Shown piece after piece: positions 16,501 through 23,088 of a DNA stretch of 64,000 nucleotides. Every line of letters starts with the position of its first letter. The stretch's first letter is position 1. A program made the position numbers and the translations under genes. Source of the stretch: Amia ocellicauda (lineage: Eukaryota; Chordata; Actinopteri; Amiiformes; Amiidae); contig NC_089853.1 in the NCBI RefSeq assembly GCF_036373705.1, positions 28,190,068 to 28,254,067 on the forward strand, written 5' to 3'. Below the pieces are notes generated by a model, which saw only the letters and a list, made by a program, of their open reading frames with translations, was not told where the DNA came from and ran no database searches.

Positions 16501-19500
16501 AAAGCTTTTCTGGATGAGTGGTGATTTTATTAATTCAATTATTGTCCAGTAATAAGGCTGAGACTATAAAATTACTTTCTTCTTGTGTAAAGATCAAGAC
16601 TTCAATCTCTGGACATTTGCCAGGGCAAAACTAACCCTTGAGAGCCATGCTTTTGTTCTGAGATATTCCTACAACAATGCTCCAAGTCCTGTGACAATCA
16701 TGATGCTCCTATGATGAATGTATTAGAAGTTATATATCAGATGTCCCATGATAGGCACAGTAGGACAGTGTAATAATTATCTCCCTGCTGTAGCCCTCAA
16801 GAGAGCAGAACTCAATGAAACACCAGAGGCAGAGCCAGAGAGATGAGCCCTCAGCTTGCGGGATGGTTATGTTCACCCATATGGACTGGCAGTTCAATAA
16901 GCGGGCACTGACACAGGCACTGCACAGGAGCAGACTGCCAGTTGGCATCTATGAGGTATCAGGGTGAGACTGCATGAGAGATAAGTGGTAAAGTAACCAA
17001 GCAGTGTTTTAACTTGTCTTATTAGCTTTTAGTATGCAAGAAAGAATACAAACAGGAGCTTTTGTGTTTCTGTTACTGTTATTGTATTGGCTGTTTTTCA
17101 TATGGTGATTCAAAGTCTCTCTGCATTACATGTAACTGTTAAGACCTCATGTGCCAACTTGAGTTATACATAATGACTGGAAAATATGGGTGGTCCAGGA
17201 AGGGTAGAGAAACTAATACCTTTTACTTAAATGTATTTATTTTATTTGTATGATTAGAGCCCATTTTGAAATGGAGAAAAAAGTAGTAAATTATGTTGTG
17301 AGAAGGAAAAAAAAGGTGAAAGGATGATTCATTTAAATGTAAAGCTTTGGACCCTCAATTAATTATGTTTGTGTGTGTGTGTGTGTTACAGTGAAAAGCA
17401 AGACAATTGTATGTGACACTTTAGCTTTTAAATTGGCCATGAACACAATCCCTAACCATAAAGTCATTGCTCAGTTTTTTTCTTTTCTAATTTGACTGAT
17501 AACGATGTGGAGAAATAATGATCAATAGTCAATTAAATTCAATGGTTTTAAAAATGCAGATCCATGTTACTGAAACACTCAAGATAATGCTTAAATGACT
17601 TCAATCAATTATTTCAGTCTAGTGCAGTAATATTTCACTCCTTGCAAATTAGATTATCCAATAGAGAACTGGGCAGATGTGTTGTGAGCGGTGCATTGTC
17701 TGTGTGACTGTCTCTCTCTCTCTCTCAAGAGTGTGTGCTCTCAGATGAGGCAGTACTCTGAGCTCCAGCAAGCCCGCCTGGCTGCTCTCTGCAGACAATA
17801 CATAGCTTTCCGGAGGATGCTGGAGGTCAGGGAGGTGACAAGGGAATGCACTCCTCCGCTAGCCTCAAGTGCACCCCGCCTTTTTGCTCTCCAGAGCCAG
17901 GTATGAACCACAGTCCTGCTTGGCAGTAGTCTGGGTATACCGGACATTTTGGCACTTCTGTACTGTAGGATGATTCCTCCCATCTTTCCTTCCTCTCCAT
18001 GTCCACTTTCAGAAGATGCGTTGCTGGAGACAGAACTTGGCACAGCTCTCTATACTCCGGGCTCGTCTGGCACTGTCCCTCACTAGCGTCCTGGACGGAA
18101 TCGAGGAGCAGACAGGGGTCTTCCTCATCAAGCCATTGATGGCCAGGGGCAGAAGGTAACTAACTGACAGAGACATGGAAGGAGCTGTCGCTTCACTGGT
18201 CTTTCCACCTTCCCCTGTCTAGCTGGAGCATTAGAGTTGATGAACAGTATTCCACCAGTTCTCCACAGTGCACTACTGAAAGAGCTCTAGTGCTTACCAA
18301 GGTCATATCTGAGCATGTCATGACAAACAGGCATTATTAGTGTAAGAATTTCACTGGGGTCCTGTGGATTCCTTACACATCCCATTTCTTACAGTAGCAT
18401 GAACATGTTGAGGGATATTAGTATAGTTCTGAATTAAAGCCAAACCTCAAATAACCTGCAATTGTACGTGTATTTGAAAAATCCTTACAAGCTAAAGTAA
18501 TCCATTTCAATTGTATATCTTGCAGCAGTTTGGCTCCATCATACAATTTTTAAACTTTCAGAATGTCATTGAACTGTAGCCGATGGATAATCATGTGGGA
18601 GATTTCTCTCAACTCTTCTGTATATAAGAACAGTCTCTTTATAGCCTGCCACTTTAACATTTAACATGCTTTTCTTCTGATCAACAGAAAAGGTTCTTTA
18701 AACAGACCCACAAGAATAATCAGCAGGTACAAAGTCTGTTGCCAGCATGAAACTCTGTCAAAGGTGCCCTCCAGCTCAGTTTCTGACATGAAGGTATTCA
18801 GAGGCCATTGCGCTCCCAGGATCGCTTTAATTTTAAAAGTCACAGAATTATTTTTTAAAAGCATCATAAGGGTATTTTACTTAACTTGTTTTTAGACTCT
18901 AACATTAAAATTGATGATGATAATGTATTTTTCTTAAATGTTAACTTTGCTCCTTTTTCAACATAATTGTTGATGACTGTTGGGCAATCGAGGGGCTGAA
19001 CAATTGAAGGTCTGCAGTGCAATACACTTATCGGCACTCACAGATACAAAATGTTTTCAAAGATTAAATTGTCAAAGGTGGCTCTCAGTTGACAGAGAAC
19101 TCATACCATACCTGCCGTTTAATGCTCTTCTATAAAAGCACTCCAACACAACACTGATCAATATATTTCAGTTTAAATCTTAGTCATGATGCATCTCTAC
19201 AGACCCAACTTTCAAATAGTGATACAGTTTTCAGTGAAAAAGTTTAGCTATCGTTTAAAGACACTGAAATATTTATATATTTCTTTTCCTCTTGTGTGAC
19301 ATTTGGATGGGGAAGACTCTTTCAGTTTCCAAAGTAGCTACAACAAAAGTTACTGAGGACCCAGCATCTATGGGCCCCCACAGAATCTACTGCATCTCAG
19401 ACTCGGGGGTAGTAGATTCAAATGTCCAAAATCCAGCTGTGCACTTCCTGCCAGCAGTCCCCAGGCTTGTGGAAATGGATGTCAGAACATGTCTTTTCAG

Positions 19501-19965
19501 TCATCAGTATTCAAGGTGAGTGTGGCTTTTTGAGATGAATGGGGTCTGGTTTAATGCATATTTTTGTGTCTTGAGTAATGTTTGAACAGCCAAAAAATAT
19601 ATATATTTGGTTTTAAGCCAAACAAAAAATATTTTTCCTAGTTCCATGTTCACCTATCTACAGTCAAGGTGGTTGTAACTGCTTGTGTATGGAGATGACA
19701 AATAACAGTGAAATACAATTACGACATCAGAATGTAGTGCACACACGTGTATCCATTACATATCTGTATCTTTTTAGATACTCACTCAGGAACAAACCAC
19801 ATTGAAATGATGTTTCATTTTAGCTTGAAAACTGAGAGGAGTTCATCCATGCATCAGGTCTCTATTGGTAGACCAAGCCTGAGAAGTTTTGTTCCAGTCC
19901 ACAGGATGCTGCAACACACGGCAAGGACAGGAGAGAACAAGACAGAACACTACAAACTGCCGTGA
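4899..19965 (+). CDS. Large coiled-coil-rich protein, about 28 exons, family not recognised
   Basis: Exons read from splice sites with consistent phases: 4899-5060, 5272-5355, 5814-5942, 6151-6228, 6611-6720, 7394-7479, 8027-8127, 8588-8722, 9434-9598, 9894-9960, 10389-10495, 10986-11102, 12499-12667, 12832-12920, 13351-13404, 13726-13842, 13952-14042, 14384-14554, 14664-14792, 14925-15018, 16290-16365, 16794-16955, 17730-17900, 18013-18155, 18688-18793, 19203-19241 (doubtful), 19316-19515, 19824-19965. They join to about 1,097 residues (1,084 without the doubtful exon). The start ATG follows an acceptor-like TCTAATTCAG by four bases, so the 5' UTR is probably spliced. Helical heptad segments lie in exons 5-8, 11 and 16, with an acidic linker in exon 4 and Ser/Pro-rich linkers in exons 12-13 and 17-18. 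Exon 22 holds [16 protein letters not shown]. No signal peptide, membrane segment or enzyme motif seen. Centrosomal, ciliary or testis proteins often look like this, but that is a guess. The last three exons are least certain. Confidence 0.75.
5513..5530 (+). repeat. (TG)n microsatellite
   Basis: About nine TG units in the intron after coding exon 2 of the coiled-coil gene. Similar short TG runs lie at about 10370-10384 and 17371-17386 in other introns of the same gene, each close before an acceptor or within 400 bases of one. Confidence 0.9.
6731..6768 (+). repeat. (TTTA)n microsatellite
   Basis: Nine or more tandem TTTA units directly after the donor of coding exon 5 (6611-6720) of the coiled-coil gene. 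Confidence 0.95.
7711..7735 (+). repeat. (TAT)n/(ATA)n microsatellite with internal inversion
   Basis: ATT repeats switch to ATA repeats in the middle of the tract, making a short self-complementary AT-rich element in an intron. Confidence 0.8.
11222..12412 (-). mobile_element. Tc1/mariner transposon, nearly full length (DD36E type)
   Basis: A 1,191-bp element bounded by terminal inverted repeats of about 29 bp that start CACTCACCTAAAGGATTATT and match at both ends. A TA target duplication flanks it (11220-11221 and 12413-12414). The transposase lies on the minus strand, opposite to the host gene. It sits in the intron between exons 10986-11102 and 12499-12667 of the coiled-coil gene, 86 bases before the next acceptor. 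Confidence 0.95.
11254..12264 (-). pseudogene. Tc1-like transposase, interrupted by one in-frame stop
   Basis: The reading frame starts [10 protein letters not shown] at 12264 with the N-terminal helix-turn-helix region, meets one TGA at 12117-12115, then stays open for about 286 codons to the stop at 11254 (337 codons in all). Catalytic-core landmarks are present: WSDESRF (first Asp), [10 protein letters not shown] (second Asp) and [12 protein letters not shown] (Glu). I count 36 residues between the second Asp and the Glu, which fits the DD36E branch of Tc1/mariner rather than DD34E. The segment before WSDES looks slightly shorter than in relatives. The copy is therefore almost intact but not coding as it stands. 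Confidence 0.85.
13455..13501 (+). repeat. (TAA)n microsatellite
   Basis: About 15 TAA/AAT units just after the 54-base exon 13351-13404. Its complement-type array follows about 100 bases later. Confidence 0.95.
13599..13655 (+). repeat. (ATT)n microsatellite
   Basis: About 18 ATT-type units, slightly interrupted, in the same intron as the (TAA)n array. The two arrays are reverse complements and could pair in the transcript. Confidence 0.95.
15371..16229 (-). mobile_element. Internally deleted Tc1/mariner element, second family, copy A
   Basis: Terminal inverted repeats begin CACCGATCAGCCATAACATT at the left and read as the complement (with one change near the tip) at the right. TA duplications lie at 15369-15370 and 16230-16231. 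The 859-bp length is about 430 bp short of a full copy because the transposase core is deleted. It lies in the intron between exons 14925-15018 and 16290-16365 of the coiled-coil gene; its right end is only 60 bases before the acceptor. Confidence 0.95.
15403..16081 (-). pseudogene. Deleted Tc1-like transposase (copy A)
   Basis: Starts [20 protein letters not shown] at 16081, runs through the DNA-binding domain to WSDES, then jumps out of frame to the segment [20 protein letters not shown] and the C terminus ending at 15403. The second catalytic Asp is missing. Compared with copy B near 62.5 kb, about 27 bases are also lost after the DARGERR motif. It cannot encode an active enzyme. Confidence 0.9.
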
Positions 19966-20683
19966 ACTTACATTTATACTTTTTTGATGTAGTCTTTATT
20001 GTAAATATGACTCTTGTTACACAGAGCAGGAACTTTTTTGTGTATTGTTCCTCAAACTTCTTTATTTGCAGTTCTAAAATTCCCATAACTTAAATCAAAC
20101 ATTTCTTTGTCTCAGGGCCATTGCACAGTCAAACACACCTAAATCAAAACTGCAGTGCAATCCAAAATATTTGTATGGAAGTTCCATTCAATGTCTGAAA
20201 ATGTCAGTTACCTGTTTGCACAGAAATGTAGTGATGTATTGTTTTAATATTGCAGTCACACCATACTATAATGTTGCAGGGCCATATAGCAAATCTTTTT
20301 TTCTACTTCTCGATACAGCATTATTTGTTTGATTCCTTTTTTCCAAAACAAAATTATTATTCAGTTCTAGTGAATTACAAGAATAAGTTAATCCTTCAAA
20401 CAACAGAACAAAGAGTAGGGTAAGCTACAGTGCAACAAATACAGTTTTAGCATAAAATTGAGTCTAACCCAGACATTCATTAATTTTGAATAAGCTGTGT
20501 ACCAAAAGTGTCCAAAGGTTATATAACACACCTCCCTATTCTTACAGGCATGCCTTGCATAAATCCTGTGATGTAGCTTTTTAGCCAACCTTTAGACCCT
20601 ACACAGCACATAACTGTGCTGAAAGAGTTATTGATTCCCAGTCCTGAACATTTGTGCCCTCTGGAACCATTCTGTTTTGTTTT

Positions 20684-20691
20684 TATAAATA
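20684..20691 (+). promoter_or_regulatory. TATA box of the syncollin/RNase-like gene
   Basis: TATAAATA placed so that transcription would start near 20712-20716. That is after the first ATG (20700) but about 25 bases before the second (20739), so it supports the second ATG as the true start. The gene would then have a very short unspliced 5' UTR. An upstream noncoding exon cannot be ruled out. Confidence 0.5.
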
Positions 20692-20738
20692 CTATTTAAA
20701 TGCTACTGCAGTTCCTATATTTTCACAAAGCAGTGAAC

Positions 20739-21506
20739 ATGAAGGCAGCGCTCTGTGTTTTCCTCGCACTTTTTGTGCTTGCACAATCTGTGGATATCCC
20801 AGTTGCTAGCTGCTTCTCCACAGAGATTGCTAAACCTGGCACAGAAACCAAAACAGCTTGTGCTCGTCTGTACACCGAGGGCTGTGAGCCGGTCTTAGTG
20901 AAGCCTGGAGAGAAAGGTAGTTTGAGAAGGAGCCATGGGCCTGGCATGAAGGTGACTGTCTCAGAGGGCTGTGTTCTTCAACTGTGGAGCCCAGAAGGAA
21001 ATCAAGTCGCAGGTTCAGCCTCTTTGGGGCAAGGGGAATATGCAACAGAGCTTCCTGCACTGCTGAAGGAGCTAGCCTCTGTTTACCAGTGTGACTGTGG
21101 ACAACTTGAAGCACATTCTCGGAGCAAACGGGCCACTTACAACGATTTCCTGAATCGTCATATAATCTCGCCCTCTCCGCTGCCCAACACCAACCAGGAC
21201 TGGACCCAGTTGATGATAAACCGTGGGATCTTCGGGCGGCCGATCAACACATTCATTCATGGGGAGATTGACCAGATTTTGCAGGCTTTTGACCTGGAGG
21301 ACAAGAAGCTCCAGTATAGAAACCGGGTGGGCCTAGTTCACTGGAGCAAGTACAGGATGCCCACCACCAATCTCCGTCTCGGTGAAAACCAATACATGGT
21401 TGCGGTCAAGGCACGTCCGAAGTACGTTGCTCTGTCCTTTAGAAATGGCCTTCCTGTCCATTTGGATAAAGTCTCCTCAAGATCACCAGAGAACAGACAG
21501 AACTAG
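20739..21506 (+). CDS. Secreted syncollin-like / cysteine-less RNase A-like fusion proprotein
   Basis: Single-exon frame of 255 residues. Residues 1-17 form a signal peptide (MKAALCVFLALFVLAQS). Residues about 24-121 look like syncollin, a secretory-granule protein: ACARLY, then CVLQLWSPEG, ending YQCDC, with six Cys (25, 41, 49, 78, 118, 120) in a syncollin-like order. RSKR at 128-131 is a furin-type site; cleavage would release a 124-residue C-terminal domain, the length of RNase A. That domain shows RNase A landmarks: FLNRHI (His141 = His12), RPINTFIHG (Thr171 = Thr45; Arg167 in the place of Lys41) and NGLPVHLD (His241 = His119; identical to angiogenin in this motif). It has no cysteine, whereas RNase A has eight and angiogenin six. 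RNase A genes also have a single coding exon. The start at 20739 is chosen over 20700 because the signal peptide begins there and a TATA box lies at 20684. Homology is by motif; function is unknown. Confidence 0.85.
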   Translation: MKAALCVFLALFVLAQSVDIPVASCFSTEIAKPGTETKTACARLYTEGCEPVLVKPGEKGSLRRSHGPGMKVTVSEGCVLQLWSPEGNQVAGSASLGQGEYATELPALLKELASVYQCDCGQLEAHSRSKRATYNDFLNRHIISPSPLPNTNQDWTQLMINRGIFGRPINTFIHGEIDQILQAFDLEDKKLQYRNRVGLVHWSKYRMPTTNLRLGENQYMVAVKARPKYVALSFRNGLPVHLDKVSSRSPENRQN

Positions 21507-22158
21507 CTTATTCAACTATGTTTATTATACAAGCATTATATACGCTGTCTGATAATATTATGAAATGATCTACAATTAAGTGTTAAAGGCATGAACTATG
21601 CATTATTATGGTCCATTATAAAATGTACAACTGCAGCACTAGAGGGGTGAAGTAAAATACTTTAAAAACATACTTTCTGTTCCAATCTAATCCTTTTTTA
21701 GTTGAATTACATAGATGTTGCTGTGGACAAAGTTTAAACAGATATAAGTACAAGATCAAATAGAACTTATTAAAGGACTGCATATGTAAGCTGCTTAATT
21801 TTTCTGTAGATTCAAGAGATTAGCTTTTTAAAGAGCTTTGTTTTGGAGTTTAAAAATGAACATGTTCCACAATTCACCATCTGTAGCTACACAAAAAGGA
21901 AAGAGATTTCTATATTTTAACTCTTACCTACTTAGGTTGTTTTTGTGAATGTTTATGATTAAAATATAGACATACTGATTAACTGTCCTAAAGTAACCTC
22001 GTAAAAACCCATTGCTTTTGCCTCGAGAGTATGAAACAAATTGCTGTGAAATTTAATTTTGCATGAAAACCACATGAAAACGACACATTGATTATGTTGT
22101 ATGGTACTGATGTTAAATGGACTTTCAGTGTGCAACAAATACTCATAAAATGTTTTTT

Positions 22159-22164
22159 AATAAA
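22159..22164 (+). terminator. Polyadenylation signal of the syncollin/RNase-like gene
   Basis: AATAAA about 650 bases after the stop codon, followed by TG- and T-rich sequence. It implies a 3' UTR from 21507 to about 22185, without other recognisable content. Confidence 0.5.
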
Positions 22165-22201
22165 ACATGATTATGCTGTATTTTTTGATTTGGTAGGCTT
22201 A

Positions 22202-22363
22202 GGGCCGGATTAAATCAAAACTTTGACCCACCCGCTAATAGCAAACTACAAACCTGTACATCACAGCGGTTACATTTATGATTAGAAGAAAGTGGCATCT
22301 TACTAAAAATGAAGCTGCAGTTTTCTATTAGCGGGTGGGTCAAGTTTTGACTTAATCCGGCCC
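22202..22363. mobile_element. MITE with 40-bp inverted repeats, PIF/Harbinger-like
   Basis: A 162-bp element whose ends begin GGGCCGGATTAA and remain complementary for about 40 bp with one mismatch and one base indel. TTA is duplicated at 22199-22201 and 22364-22366. A TTA/TWA target and GGGCC-type tips fit PIF/Harbinger; no coding capacity. Confidence 0.8.
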
Positions 22364-22870
22364 TTAGTGTAACCTTTTACAACTCACTCTTTGAAGCTGA
22401 TGAATGCTTACAACTAGAAAGGAGCATTTAAAGACACGAACAACAATGACAACAACAACACTTATACTAAATACAGCTGCACTGTAATTACATATTTTTA
22501 AAATATAATCTGAAATTAAAAGGTAGTTGTTTTCAGTAAAAGTTCAGAACGTAATAGGCCTCAGTAAACACATTCACTCCTGGCAACTATTGGTTGCAGG
22601 CAGGCTATACACTTGTTTAAAACCAGTATTGAACAGTCGTTGTGTTGTATTGTGTTGTGTAAATGTATAAGGTAATCTCAAAGGGAAAAGGTAGCTTTGA
22701 AAGCAATAATAATGCAAAAAAAATGTATCATTGCACTACACTTGGTTTGATGAATAAACTAAAAGTGTGTCTAGTACTTTTCATATCAGTTTTAGTATGT
22801 TTAGCAAATCGTAATTATTTGTATGCTAAGCATTAGTGGCGACATCAGAGCAGCACTAACAGCCCGCATA

Positions 22871-23088
22871 TGAGTCAAATGAAGCACGTTTGGGGGAGAG
22901 GCGCTGCAGAACACTGCGGTGACGTGTGCGGTGACGTGTGCGGTGACGTCGGAGGAACCTGGTCGAGATTTAAACTCAGGCGGGAGAGTTTCAACTCATT
23001 TGCTCTGTCTGTCTTGCAGAAAAGACAGGAGGTGTGTTTCCTGACAGACTAAGCGTGCATCTACTGCTTTGAAATAATACCAATTAAA
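22871..23088 (+). promoter_or_regulatory. pclaf: pclaf proximal promoter and 5' UTR
   Basis: Perfect AP-1 site TGAGTCA at 22871-22877. Three tandem 12-bp units at 22916-22951 each hold GGTGACGT, a CRE/ATF half site; the third extends to TGACGTC. An E2F-like GGCGGGA lies at 22980-22986, four bases before TTTCAA, an arrangement reminiscent of the CDE/CHR pair of cell-cycle genes, though TTTCAA is not the canonical CHR. No TATA box. pclaf is known as an E2F/DREAM-controlled S/G2 gene; use of these particular sites is inferred. Confidence 0.5.

Noticed and set aside
20700-20738. Upstream in-frame ATG at 20700 as the start of the syncollin/RNase-like protein
   Set aside because: It lies only nine bases after the TATA box, would precede the likely cap site, and puts 13 residues in front of an otherwise perfect signal peptide.
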